DNA of 64,000 nt, taken from contig NZ_FNLF01000002.1 in the NCBI RefSeq assembly GCF_900103175.1, forward strand, positions 4,540,136-4,604,135, written 5' to 3'. The notes under the pieces were generated by a model, which saw only the letters and a list, made by a program, of their open reading frames with translations, made no database searches and had not been told where the DNA came from. Numbering within the stretch: the stretch's first letter is position 1; the number at the start of each line of letters is the position of its first letter. This stretch comes from Tsukamurella pulmonis. GTDB taxonomy: Bacteria; Actinomycetota; Actinomycetes; Mycobacteriales; Mycobacteriaceae. Of the stretch, positions 8,518 to 16,935 are shown in pieces. The translations under genes were made by a program, and so were the position numbers.

Positions 8518-9444
8518 TCAGTAGTGGAACGTGTCCGACGGTGCCGGGGCGTGCTCGCCCTCGAGCCCGTCGGGCACGACGATCCCGTACGCCCGGGCCA
8601 GGTCGAGGATCTTGGTGGCGCGTGCGATGCGCGGCAGGTCCGAGCCGTTGCGGATCTCGCCGCCGTCGCGGTCGAAGTCGGCGAAGAACTCGCGCGACCA
8701 GCGGATGTCCTCGGGCGACGGGCTCAGGCCCTCGTTGACCGGGTGGCACTGATCGGGCGTGAGGCAGATCTTGCCGGTCATGCCGAACTCGGCGGAGACC
8801 GCGGTCGCCTCCGTCAGCAGCAGGCCCTTGGACCCGACGGTCGGCCCGTCGATCGCGCCCGGCAGGTGGGCCGCCTTCGCGGCGATGGTGAACCGCGAGC
8901 GGGCGTAGGCCAGCGTCGTCGGGTCGCCGCCGAAGCCGGTGTCGCGGCGGAAGTCGCCGATGCCGAAGGCCAGGCGGAAGGTGCCCTTCGCGGAGGCGAT
9001 CTCGCTGATCCGCTCGAGGCCGCGCGCGGTCTCGACCAGCGCGACGATGAGCGTGTCCGGCAGCCGCTTGGCGGTCTCCGTGACGTGGTCCATCGATTCG
9101 ACCATCGCCAGCATCACGCCGCCGAGGTGCTTCGCCCCGCGCAGCGCCTCCAGGTCGTCGGCCCACCACTGGGTGCCGAAGCCGTTGACCCGGACCCAGC
9201 CGTCGTTGGGCCGACCGTCGAGCTCGCGGTTCAGCCAGTCGACCACGTTGTCGCGCGCAGCCGTCTTGTCCTTCGGTGCGACGGCGTCCTCGATGTCGAG
9301 CACCACGATGTCGGCGCGGGAGCGGGCCGCGGCGTCGAAGCGCTCGGGCTGCGCGGCGTTGACCAGCAGCCAACTGCGGGCGAGCACGGGATCGATCCGG
9401 AAACCGAGGGGCTCGTCGACGTCGGTCGTGGGGGGCTGGTTCAT
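8518..9444 (-). CDS. HpcH/HpaI aldolase / citrate lyase beta-like protein (CitE family)
   Basis: A 308-residue TIM-barrel lyase. Recognisable segments are DIVVLDIEDAVAPKDKTAAR (substrate/metal acidic residues), WVRVNGFGTQWW, ALVETARGLERI (metal-binding glutamate) and LAFGIGDFRRDTG. Free-standing CitE proteins act as malyl- or citramalyl-CoA lyases/thioesterases, so the reaction is not fixed from sequence alone. The ATG at 9444 is preferred to upstream starts because it gives the standard N-terminus. Its upstream neighbour is a separately terminated mycolyltransferase. Confidence 0.82.
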   Translation of the reverse strand: MNQPPTTDVDEPLGFRIDPVLARSWLLVNAAQPERFDAAARSRADIVVLDIEDAVAPKDKTAARDNVVDWLNRELDGRPNDGWVRVNGFGTQWWADDLEALRGAKHLGGVMLAMVESMDHVTETAKRLPDTLIVALVETARGLERISEIASAKGTFRLAFGIGDFRRDTGFGGDPTTLAYARSRFTIAAKAAHLPGAIDGPTVGSKGLLLTEATAVSAEFGMTGKICLTPDQCHPVNEGLSPSPEDIRWSREFFADFDRDGGEIRNGSDLPRIARATKILDLARAYGIVVPDGLEGEHAPAPSDTFHY

Positions 9445-9500
9445 CTGGGCTGCAACCTCGAGTCTGTCGGGCGGATTCGCTGAAAGAGTACCGATACGCC

Positions 9501-9532
9501 GGAAGGCCCCGGGCAACAGCCCGGGGCCTTCC
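9501..9532 (-). terminator. Terminator of the first mycolyltransferase
   Basis: GGAAGGCCCCGGGC and its complement (9501-9514 with 9519-9532) form a perfect 14-bp stem with a 4-nt loop, directly downstream of the 9553-10518 gene and before the CitE-like gene on the same strand. Confidence 0.8.
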
Positions 9533-9552
9533 TTGCGATCACGAACGCAGTG

Positions 9553-10518
9553 TCAGCTGTTGAACCAGCCGGTGCGCTGCATCTGCCAGACCTGGTCGCT
9601 CCAGTAGCCCCAGGTGTGGGTGCCCACCGACGAGAAGTCGTAGTGAGCGCTCACGCCGGCCTTATCGGCGGCGGCCTTGAAGGCCTCCGACTGCGACTTG
9701 GCGAGGATCTCGAGCGGCACGCCCTGGACGATGTCGGCCGGGGTCGGGTTCGGGGTGTACTTGCCGGGCTCACCGGTCGAGGCGGTGATCCACAGCTTGA
9801 GGCCCTTCATCCGCGCGACCTGCACGGTCGGGTCGTTCTTCGCCCAGTTGGCGTCGAACGGGCCGCCCCACATGTCGAGGACGTTGTAGCCGCCCGCGTC
9901 GAGCATGGCGACACCCACGGCGACCGGCATGCCGGGGGCGGAGGTGTTCAGGAAGCCCGACAGCGCAGCGGCGCGCTTGTAGACGCCGGGGTTGTTGGCC
10001 GCGTTGATGAGGGCGGCGCCGCCACCCATCGAGAGGCCGATCAGCGACAGGTTGCTGGAGAAGCCGCGCGACTTGATGTAGTTCGGCAGGCTGCTGGCCA
10101 GGAAGTTGCCCCAGGTCGCCTTGTAGGTGCCGTTGCCGTGCTTGGAGGTGTTCGCCCAGTTCGTGTAGAAGCTGGCGGTACCGCCGACGGGCATGACGAC
10201 GTTGATGCCCTTCTGCGACAGGAAGGCGACGTTGGAGTCGCGCTCCCAGCCGGAGACGTCCTGCGTCGCGCGCAGGCCGTCGAGGAGCACCACGGTGGGC
10301 GCCTTGGCCGGGTCGGTGGTGGTCGAGGCCCACGAGCGGACCAGGACGTCCGGCATGCCGGCACCGTTGACTCGCTCGGACTTGAAGCCCTTGGGCGGGT
10401 TCTTGGCCGACCCCGGACCCCAAGCGCCGGCGACGCCGGCACCCATACCGGCGAGGGCGGGCACCATGGCCGCGGTGAGAACCGCTGCACCCGCTCGCTT
10501 ACCCCAGGCTGCTCGCAT
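9553..10518 (-). CDS. Secreted mycolyltransferase (antigen 85 family), copy 1
   Basis: A 321-residue exported esterase-fold enzyme that would transfer mycolates between trehalose monomycolate and arabinogalactan or a second trehalose monomycolate. It has a signal peptide (about 1-32, ending in GVAGA before WGPG) and the nucleophile S163 in GLSMGG. The acid lies downstream, and the late His is in GTHTWGYWSDQVWQMQ. A strong SD (GGAGAGG) precedes the ATG. It is adjacent to and clearly paralogous with the gene at 10819; both mature proteins start WGPG followed by AKNPPKGFK. A 9-bp-periodic hexamer array lies 80-148 bp upstream. Confidence 0.93.
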   Translation of the reverse strand: MRAAWGKRAGAAVLTAAMVPALAGMGAGVAGAWGPGSAKNPPKGFKSERVNGAGMPDVLVRSWASTTTDPAKAPTVVLLDGLRATQDVSGWERDSNVAFLSQKGINVVMPVGGTASFYTNWANTSKHGNGTYKATWGNFLASSLPNYIKSRGFSSNLSLIGLSMGGGAALINAANNPGVYKRAAALSGFLNTSAPGMPVAVGVAMLDAGGYNVLDMWGGPFDANWAKNDPTVQVARMKGLKLWITASTGEPGKYTPNPTPADIVQGVPLEILAKSQSEAFKAAADKAGVSAHYDFSSVGTHTWGYWSDQVWQMQRTGWFNS

Positions 10519-10597
10519 TGCTGACCTCTCCTTTGTCACGCGGCGTCTCCGCGCAATAGCTTGTGGACGGGACCGGTGGTCGGGATCGACCAGCCTT

Positions 10598-10666
10598 GTC
10601 ACAGCCGTCACTCTAACATCGGTCGTCACATATGTCACATGATTCACATCAGTCACATGTGTGACA
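10598..10666. promoter_or_regulatory. 9-bp-periodic GTCACA array upstream of mycolyltransferase copy 1
   Basis: Hexamers start at 10598 (GTCACA), 10607 (GTCACT), 10625 (GTCACA), 10634 (GTCACA), 10643 (TTCACA), 10652 (GTCACA) and 10661 (GTGACA). All are in one 9-bp register, with one empty slot at 10616. The array fills the middle of the 300-bp gap between the two mycolyltransferase genes. From memory, the mycobacterial response regulator MtrA recognises 9-bp repeats of GTCACAgcg type and controls fbpB, so MtrA is the leading candidate. The rest of this gap shows nothing I can name. Confidence 0.65.
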
Positions 10667-10818
10667 CTTTCCCTGGATCTCATCGAAATCACAGGCTCAG
10701 GCGTTACAGACACTCCCGGTTTCCTCAGGAAAGTCATCCACCTCACAATACGACAAGCGACCCCGTCCGTCCGAACGAGGCCGCCTGTCGTGTGATCTGT
10801 TCGTACAACCGCAGCGGA

Positions 10819-11796
10819 TTACTTCGAGAACCAACCGGTGCGCTGCATCTGCCACACCTGATCCTGCCAGTAGCCCCAGGTGTGGGTGCCGGCCGGCGGG
10901 AAGTCGAAGTGGGCCTTGCTCAGGCCGGCGCGCTTGGCGGCACCCTCGAAGGAGCGCGCCTGCGACAGCGCGAGCCACTCGAGCGGCACGCCCTGGACGA
11001 CATCGGCCGGGCCCGGGTTCGGGGTGTACTTGCCGAAGACGCCGTTACCGGCGGAGATCCACAGCGGCATGCCCTTGAGTCGGTTCACCTGCACGGTCGG
11101 GTCGTTCTTCGCCCAGCGGGAGTCGAACGGGCCGCCCCACATGTCGAGGCCGGCGTTGTAGCCGCCCGAATCGAGCGAGGCGATGCCGACGGCGATCGGG
11201 ACGCCGGGGGCCGAGATGTTGGTCAGGCCCGACAGCGACGCGGCGCGCTTGTAGTAGCCGTTCGACTCGAGGGCGTTGATGATCGCGGCGCTACCGGACA
11301 TCGACAGGCCGACCAGCGAGACGTTGTCGCTGAAGCCGAGGCTGCGGATGTACTGCGGCAGGCTCGTCTTCAGGAACGAGGCCCAGGTGTAGCGGTAGGG
11401 CTGACGGTTGGTCGACGACGGCGACTGCCAGTCGGTGTACCAGCTCGAGGTGCCGCCGACGGGCGTCACGACGTTGATGCCCTTCTGCGAGAGGAAGGCC
11501 ACGTTCGAGTCGCGCTCCCAGCCCGAGACGTCCCAGGTGGCGCGCAGACCGTCGAGCAGCACGACGGTGGGGGCCTTCTTGGGGTCGGTGGTGGTGGAGG
11601 CCCAGCTACGGACCTTCACGTTCGGCATGCCGGCACCGTTGACGAAGGCCTGCTTGAAGCCCTTCGGGGGGTTCTTGGCGTTGCCCGGGCCCCACGCGTT
11701 CGCGGCGCCCGTGCCGGCGATCGTCAGTGCCGGAATGGCAGCCACGGTGACCGCGGCGGCGGTGGCCTTCTTGGCCCAGCCGTTGCGCATACGCAT
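10819..11796 (-). CDS. Secreted mycolyltransferase (antigen 85 family), copy 2
   Basis: A 325-residue paralogue of the neighbouring 9553-10518 enzyme, with signal peptide cleavage likely after AANA (about residue 34) and the nucleophile S165 in GLSMSG. Copy 1 has Gly where this one has Ser after the Met. The terminal GTHTWGYWQDQVWQMQ region is nearly identical between copies, pointing to tandem duplication. The ATG at 11796 follows a GAGGAAGAGAG-type SD. Its own promoter (11925-11953) and the 300-bp gap downstream suggest separate regulation from copy 1. Confidence 0.93.
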   Translation of the reverse strand: MRMRNGWAKKATAAAVTVAAIPALTIAGTGAANAWGPGNAKNPPKGFKQAFVNGAGMPNVKVRSWASTTTDPKKAPTVVLLDGLRATWDVSGWERDSNVAFLSQKGINVVTPVGGTSSWYTDWQSPSSTNRQPYRYTWASFLKTSLPQYIRSLGFSDNVSLVGLSMSGSAAIINALESNGYYKRAASLSGLTNISAPGVPIAVGIASLDSGGYNAGLDMWGGPFDSRWAKNDPTVQVNRLKGMPLWISAGNGVFGKYTPNPGPADVVQGVPLEWLALSQARSFEGAAKRAGLSKAHFDFPPAGTHTWGYWQDQVWQMQRTGWFSK

Positions 11797-11924
11797 TCGA
11801 GACTCTCTTCCTCGTAAACTTTCGCCCGGTGGGCGCGTGCACCGCATGCATGGGCCGGTGGCCCGTCGGTACCACGGACAGGTGCCGTGACAGAGCAACG
11901 CACGCGGATCAGTGCTCGTCAGGC

Positions 11925-11953
11925 ACTGTATGCCAGATCTCAGTTCCTGACAA
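11925..11953 (-). promoter_or_regulatory. Promoter of mycolyltransferase copy 2
   Basis: Read on the minus strand, TTGTCA (11953-11948), a 17-bp spacer and TACAGT (11930-11925) make a good sigma70-type promoter. It implies a 5' leader of about 120 nt before the start at 11796. The remainder of the 354-bp gap 11797-12150 shows only short inverted repeats and no gene. Confidence 0.55.
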
Positions 11954-12150
11954 ACTCTTAGTCGCGGTGGCGCAGCGCCGTGTTACACCCTCCGGTGAAG
12001 GTAGTGCGCTACCGCTGGTCATCGCCGTACAGCAGGTGCTTTTCCGTCCGAATCGCGCTGTTTCCAGCTCCCTCGTACTCTCAGCTTGCACCCAGAATCG
12101 GGCCCATCGCCGGGGTTCCGGCGCACAGGTGACCCGCGTACCGTCGGGGC

Positions 12151-12636
12151 GTGTCGTTCTCCTTCCCCGCCCTCTCCGGCTCCCCCACCGAGCGCTACGC
12201 CGACCTCGCCTCGTACGCGAAGGCCCTCGTCGACGGCGAGCCCGACCGGATCGCGAACGCCGCGAACCTCGCGGCCCTGGTGAAGGCGCTGGTGCCGGAC
12301 CTCAACTGGGTCGGCTTCTACTTCTTCGACGGTGCCGAGCTCGTCGTCGGCCCGTTCCAGGGCCTGCCCGCGTGCATCCGCATCCCGCTCGACCGCGGCG
12401 TGTGCGGCGCCGCCGCGCGCACCCGCACGACGCAGCGCATCGACGACGTGCACGCCGTCCCCGACCACATCGCCTGCGACGGTGCGACGAACTCCGAGCT
12501 CGTCGTGCCGCTGATCCGCGACGGCGAACTGATCGGCGTCTTCGATCTCGACAGCGAGCGCCCCGGGCGGTTCAGCGACGACGACCAGCGCGGCCTCGAA
12601 GCCGTCGCCGCGGTCTTCATCGACTCGCTGGCCTGA
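12151..12636 (+). CDS. msrC: Free methionine-(R)-sulfoxide reductase (GAF domain)
   Basis: A 161-residue single GAF-domain enzyme that reduces free Met-R-sulfoxide. It carries all three family cysteines, C75 (LPACIRIP), C85 (RGVCGAA) and C109 (HIACDG), with the same 10- and 24-residue spacings as the E. coli enzyme. ELVVPLIRDGELIGVFDLDS is the standard C-terminal GAF segment. Start is a GTG; TACCGT (12139-12144) lies 6 nt before it and no SD is seen, so it may be leaderless. Confidence 0.92.
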   Translation: MSFSFPALSGSPTERYADLASYAKALVDGEPDRIANAANLAALVKALVPDLNWVGFYFFDGAELVVGPFQGLPACIRIPLDRGVCGAAARTRTTQRIDDVHAVPDHIACDGATNSELVVPLIRDGELIGVFDLDSERPGRFSDDDQRGLEAVAAVFIDSLA

Positions 12637-12718
12637 GCGCGGCACTCGACGTCGGTTCCCTCAGCCACCACGGGCAAGTTATACGCATAATTAATGAAGC
12701 ATCTGCTACGTTAACCCC

Positions 12719-13318
12719 GTGGCGCGCCCCCCGAACCCGGACCGCCGGGCCGAACTGCTGGAGCAGGCGTCGCTGGTGCTGGCCCGCACCGGCGTCGTCG
12801 ACACATCCCTGCGCACCATCGCCGCGGAGATCGGTACGAGTGCGCGCATGCTCGCGTATCACTTCCACTCCAAGGAGGAGCTGATCCTCGAGGTGCTCGC
12901 CGCCAAACAGGTCAGCGCCGCGGGTCCCGACCTCAAGCCCGTGCCGGACTCCCGCCAGGATCTGCGGGAGCAGGCGATCGCCGAGTGGGACTCGATGATG
13001 GGGCCGCACCGTCGCAGCGGGGAGCAGATCCTTCTCCAGGTCTTCGGCGCCTCCTGTGCCGACGACAGTCCGTACTCCGAGTACACGGCGACCACCTTGG
13101 CGATGCTGATCGAGCGCATGGTCGGCCGCCTCCGCGCACTCGGCGCTCCCGAGGACGTCGCGGCCACGCGCTCACACCTCACCATCGCCGCCATTCAGGG
13201 ACTCGTCATTCAGCACTTCACCGGCCCGGACGGCGAAGCAGTCGCCCGTCGGGGCTACATCGAGCTCATCGACACGGTGGTGCTCGCCCCGTGGCGGAGC
13301 GAGCACCCGTCGAGCTAG
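12719..13318 (+). CDS. TetR-family transcriptional regulator
   Basis: A 199-residue regulator with an N-terminal helix-turn-helix (about residues 10-56; SLRTIAAEIGTSARMLAYHF) and an all-helical ligand domain. The start is a GTG preceded by TACGTT (12707-12712) with a 6-nt gap, again suggesting a leaderless mRNA. The AT-rich stretch just upstream (12679-12716) may hold its operator, though I see no clean palindrome. It lies 55 bp upstream of the arabinosyltransferase gene on the same strand; co-transcription is possible. Ligand unknown. Confidence 0.88.
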   Translation: MARPPNPDRRAELLEQASLVLARTGVVDTSLRTIAAEIGTSARMLAYHFHSKEELILEVLAAKQVSAAGPDLKPVPDSRQDLREQAIAEWDSMMGPHRRSGEQILLQVFGASCADDSPYSEYTATTLAMLIERMVGRLRALGAPEDVAATRSHLTIAAIQGLVIQHFTGPDGEAVARRGYIELIDTVVLAPWRSEHPSS

Positions 13319-13373
13319 TCCGACAGCCCACACCGGCGTTGAGAGCCGGAACCATCGCACTCGGGGAGGCCCC

Positions 13374-16300
13374 TTGCTCACGAAGCACCTGCGACCAGGC
13401 CCGCTCGGCGACCGCCTCCGGGCGGGGGTCCTCGGCCTGGTCGGGTTTCTCTGCGCCGTAGTGGTGCCGTTCCTACCGGTCCACCAGGATGCGGCTACCG
13501 TCACGTGGCCCGGTGAGGACGCGGTCAACATCGAGCTCCCGCTGGTCTCCTACTCCCCCACCTCGCTCTCGCTCACCGTGGGCGACCAGGCACTGCTGAG
13601 TACTGAGGGCACCGTGCTGACGACGGTCCCGTCCTCCGCGCCCGACTCCGGTCGTGACGGACTCATCGTGATGTCCGAGCAGCGCGACGGCGCGCGTCAC
13701 GTCACCGTCCGCCTTCGCTCGAAGATCGTCTACGACGGGGCTCTGCAAGGACCGATACAGATCCGCAGCGACGCCGCCTCGACGCTCGTCCGCACCGGCG
13801 AGTTCCAGACGACACTCAGTGGTGACCACCGCCCGCAAGTAGTAGGGCTGTTCTCGACGACCCCACGCGAGGCCCTCGGCGGCAGCTCCGCCACCATCGA
13901 CATCGACAGTCGCTTCTCCACCGGTCCGACCGCTGCGAAGGTGGCGCTGAGCGTGCTCGCAGTGCTGGCGTGGCTGGGGGCACTGTGGTTCCTGCACAGG
14001 GCGGACCTCGGCGACGGTCGCCGTGCGCGACGAATCCTGCCGGCGCGGTGGGCGCGGATCACCCGGCCCGATCTCGTCGTCGTCGGCCTGCTCCTCGCGT
14101 GGTACATGATCGGCGTCGGTTCCTCGGACGACGGCTACTTCAGCGGTATGGCGAAGACCTATCGCGGCGCCGGATACCTCGCCAACTACTTCGCCTATTT
14201 CGGAGTGCCCGAAGTACCGATCGGCATCCCGTACGTTCCGGCCCTCGCAGGCCTGGCGCAGATCTCCGACTCGGGATTGGTTCTGCGCCTCCCCTCACTG
14301 CTGTGCGGGCTGGGGTGTTGGTTCCTGATCAGCCGCGAGGTCCTGCCGAGAGTGGGGGTCCGCGGCCGACGCCGATCGATCGCGCTGTACACCGGGGGTT
14401 TGGTCCTGCTCGCCTTCTGGATCCCCTACAACAACGGGCTCCGGCCCGAACCCGTCGTCGCCTTCTTCACTCTGCTCTCATGGCTTTCGGTCGAGCGTGC
14501 GATCGCCACGCGCCGGATGCTGCCGCTCTGCGTCGCGGTGGGTGCTGGCTCGCTCGCGGTGCTCACCAACCCGGCCGGCATCATCTGCTTCGCCGGACTG
14601 TTGTCCGGGCTGGGACCGATCGTCGCCGGGTTCCGCGCTCGGTCGCTGTCACTGATGGAGCGGGCCGCCGTGCTCATGCCTGTGCTCGCTTCGGGCGTGA
14701 TCACCCTCGTCGTCGTCTTCCACGGCCAGTCGGCCGCGTCCGTGTCCGCGATGCGCGCCGCGCACGGCGTCGTCGGCCCCAACATGCCGTGGTACACCGA
14801 ATACACGGTCTGGGCAGAGCTGTTTCAACCGCAGCCCGACGGCTCGGTCGCCCGGCGGTTCGCCGTGTTGATCTTCCTCCTCGCGCTCGTCGCGGTCGTG
14901 GCGGCGCTCTGGCGTCGTCGGCGCATCCCCGGCCTGGCGTCGGGCCCGGTCGGCCGGCTGGCGTTCACCGCGGTGCTGTCGTTGTTCCTGATGTCCTTCT
15001 CCCCCACGAAGTTCACGCATCACTTCGGATCGCTGGCGGGGTACGCCTCCGCGGTCGCCGTCGTAGCGGCTGCAGTGAGCGCACCGGCCGTCGTCCGGTC
15101 CCTGCGCGACCGCCTGATCCTCCTCGGCGCGGTGACCGCCGTTCTCGCGATCTGCTTCACCGCGACGAACGGATGGTGGTACGTCTCCAGCTACCACGTG
15201 CCGTGGTGGGACAAGCGGATCTCCGTCGGCGGGGTTTCCGTCGGGTCGATGGTGTTGGTCCTCGCCCTCGCGTTGTTCGTCGCCGCGGGCTGCGTCCATC
15301 TCAGCGCGCGGCACGACGACTCGAGGGTGCAACGACTCGCAGGTGGCCTCTCCTCACGGGCGTTCGCCCTGTCCGCCGCACTCATCGTCACGGTGTCGTT
15401 CACGACCATGACCAAGGCGGCCGTCGCGCAGTATCCGGCGTTCTCAGTCGGGCTGTCCAACGCGCGTGCGCTCGGCGGCGACCCGTGCGGGCTCGCGGAT
15501 TTCGTCGACGTCGACCCGGACCCCGGTGCATCTTTCCTCGAGCCGGTGGAGGGCTCCCCCGAATCCGCTCTCGGCTCCGGCACCCACGACGGCTTCAGAA
15601 GCACCGGAGTCGCCTCCGATCTCGGCTCCGACAAGTCCTCCACGAATTCGGCCACCGTCGGGCAGTCCTTGGGAAGCACCGGAACCACCACGTCGGACGA
15701 CGACAGCGGCGACGGCGCGGCGCGCCGCAGCTCCGGCGCCCGAGTCGCCCTCCCCTTCGGCTTCGACGCTGCGCGTGTTCCCGTGTTGGGCAGCTTCGGT
15801 TCTCGAGGGCAGCGGAAGTCACTGGTGAGCGGGTGGTACCGCATTCCCCGCGATGCCGACGGCACACCGCGAGACAAGCTCCTGACGATGGCGGTCGCTG
15901 GTCGGATCGCGTCCGTGGACGTCAATGGCGATCCGGTTGCCGGCCAACGACTCGTCTTCGAATTCGGCCGCGAGGCGACACGGGAACCGGTCGCGTCCGG
16001 ACCCGTCGCGCCCGAAGACCTGGCCGGGATGCAGCCCGCCTGGCGCGATGTCCGTCTCGACACCAGGAACATCCCCGCTGGTGCGGACGTCGTGCGGATC
16101 CGCGCCGATGTCGACTCGGCTGACCCTCAACAGTGGATCGCCGTCACTCCGCCGCGCATGCCACGTCTGCAGTCCCTGCAGGACTATGTCGGCCGCCAAT
16201 CACCCGTCCTGCTCGACTGGCTGGTCGGAGCCCAGTTCCCGTGCCTGGCCCCGATGCCGCATCAATACGGCGTCGCCACGATCCCCGAGTTCCGTGTACT

Positions 16301-16553
16301 CCCGGACAAGGGGGCCGCGAAGATGACCACCAACTGGCAGAGTCACTCCTCGGGCGGCCCGCTGGGCTACACCGACCTGCTCACCACGCCCGTCGAGGTA
16401 CCCACGTATCTGCGCGACGATCCTCGTCGTGATTGGGGAAGCCTCCAGCGCCTGCGCAAGCGGCTCCCCGCCGAACCCGCCTCCCTGGAGATCCGTCGCG
16501 AAACTCGCTCCGGCCTCTGGAGTCCGGGCCCGCTGAACTACGGCATCCGCTAG
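13374..16553 (+). CDS. Emb-family arabinosyltransferase
   Basis: A 1059-residue GT-C membrane glycosyltransferase of the EmbA/B/C family, which adds arabinofuranose from decaprenyl-phosphoryl arabinose to arabinogalactan or lipoarabinomannan. After one N-terminal TM helix comes an extracellular domain (about 40-185), then the multi-TM core with the catalytic Asp pair D252-D253 in GSSDDGYF, and a C-terminal carbohydrate-binding domain from about 700 onward. The start is a TTG with a good SD (GGGGAGG). Only one Emb copy is in the window and aftA is not beside it, unlike M. tuberculosis. EmbC-like or EmbB-like cannot be decided by eye. Confidence 0.93.
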   Translation: MLTKHLRPGPLGDRLRAGVLGLVGFLCAVVVPFLPVHQDAATVTWPGEDAVNIELPLVSYSPTSLSLTVGDQALLSTEGTVLTTVPSSAPDSGRDGLIVMSEQRDGARHVTVRLRSKIVYDGALQGPIQIRSDAASTLVRTGEFQTTLSGDHRPQVVGLFSTTPREALGGSSATIDIDSRFSTGPTAAKVALSVLAVLAWLGALWFLHRADLGDGRRARRILPARWARITRPDLVVVGLLLAWYMIGVGSSDDGYFSGMAKTYRGAGYLANYFAYFGVPEVPIGIPYVPALAGLAQISDSGLVLRLPSLLCGLGCWFLISREVLPRVGVRGRRRSIALYTGGLVLLAFWIPYNNGLRPEPVVAFFTLLSWLSVERAIATRRMLPLCVAVGAGSLAVLTNPAGIICFAGLLSGLGPIVAGFRARSLSLMERAAVLMPVLASGVITLVVVFHGQSAASVSAMRAAHGVVGPNMPWYTEYTVWAELFQPQPDGSVARRFAVLIFLLALVAVVAALWRRRRIPGLASGPVGRLAFTAVLSLFLMSFSPTKFTHHFGSLAGYASAVAVVAAAVSAPAVVRSLRDRLILLGAVTAVLAICFTATNGWWYVSSYHVPWWDKRISVGGVSVGSMVLVLALALFVAAGCVHLSARHDDSRVQRLAGGLSSRAFALSAALIVTVSFTTMTKAAVAQYPAFSVGLSNARALGGDPCGLADFVDVDPDPGASFLEPVEGSPESALGSGTHDGFRSTGVASDLGSDKSSTNSATVGQSLGSTGTTTSDDDSGDGAARRSSGARVALPFGFDAARVPVLGSFGSRGQRKSLVSGWYRIPRDADGTPRDKLLTMAVAGRIASVDVNGDPVAGQRLVFEFGREATREPVASGPVAPEDLAGMQPAWRDVRLDTRNIPAGADVVRIRADVDSADPQQWIAVTPPRMPRLQSLQDYVGRQSPVLLDWLVGAQFPCLAPMPHQYGVATIPEFRVLPDKGAAKMTTNWQSHSSGGPLGYTDLLTTPVEVPTYLRDDPRRDWGSLQRLRKRLPAEPASLEIRRETRSGLWSPGPLNYGIR

Positions 16554-16590
16554 CGGCGGCGCCACCGGATCACTCATCCCCCGACCGCGG

Positions 16591-16630
16591 CGGTCGATCT
16601 TTCCGCTCCACCTCGCGGACAGATCGACCG
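16591..16630 (+). terminator. Hairpin downstream of the emb gene
   Basis: CGGTCGATCT (16591-16600) pairs with AGATCGACCG (16621-16630), with an inner CCGC/GCGG pair and a small loop. It begins 37 bp after the emb stop codon and probably ends that transcript. Confidence 0.6.
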
Positions 16631-16651
16631 GGCACCTCGGGTGCGGCAAGC

Positions 16652-16719
16652 CGTTCGCACCCTCACCGCGCGAGCGCACCCGGTACGCCGGGTGCGTCGG
16701 GGTGAAGCGGGTGCGAACG
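16652..16719. repeat. Nested inverted repeat with TACG loop
   Basis: Outer arms CGTTCGCACCC (16652-16662) and GGGTGCGAACG (16709-16719) enclose inner arms CGCACCCGG (16675-16683) and CCGGGTGCG (16688-16696) around the tetraloop TACG. The inner and outer arms share the GCACCC core. It may be a structured RNA or a regulatory palindrome in the 382-bp gap between emb and the FAD oxidase. No reading frame in the gap looks real. Confidence 0.6.
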
Positions 16720-16789
16720 CGCCTCGGCCCCGCGGACTGCGCCATCGGGGGCCGACGGACCGGGCTCGGCGGGCGGCGCACCGTCGGCC

Positions 16790-16911
16790 CTCCCTAGCGG
16801 GACGTCCAATGCCCCCACGTTCGGCTCTCCCTAGCGGGACGTTCACTGCCCCCGCGTGTCGTGCACTCCCCACGTCCATGGACCTGGGGAGGTGGCCGCC
16901 CCGCTAGGGAG
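16790..16911. repeat. Two direct and one inverted copy of an ~31-bp repeat core
   Basis: A ~31-bp unit starting CTCCCTAGCGGGACGT occurs at 16790-16820 and again at 16827-16857 with four differences (37-bp period). The 12-mer core returns inverted as CCCGCTAGGGAG at 16900-16911. Together with the hairpins upstream this makes the emb-FAD oxidase gap unusually structured. Confidence 0.65.
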
Positions 16912-16935
16912 CGGCACGAGCGCAGCGAGCGAGCG

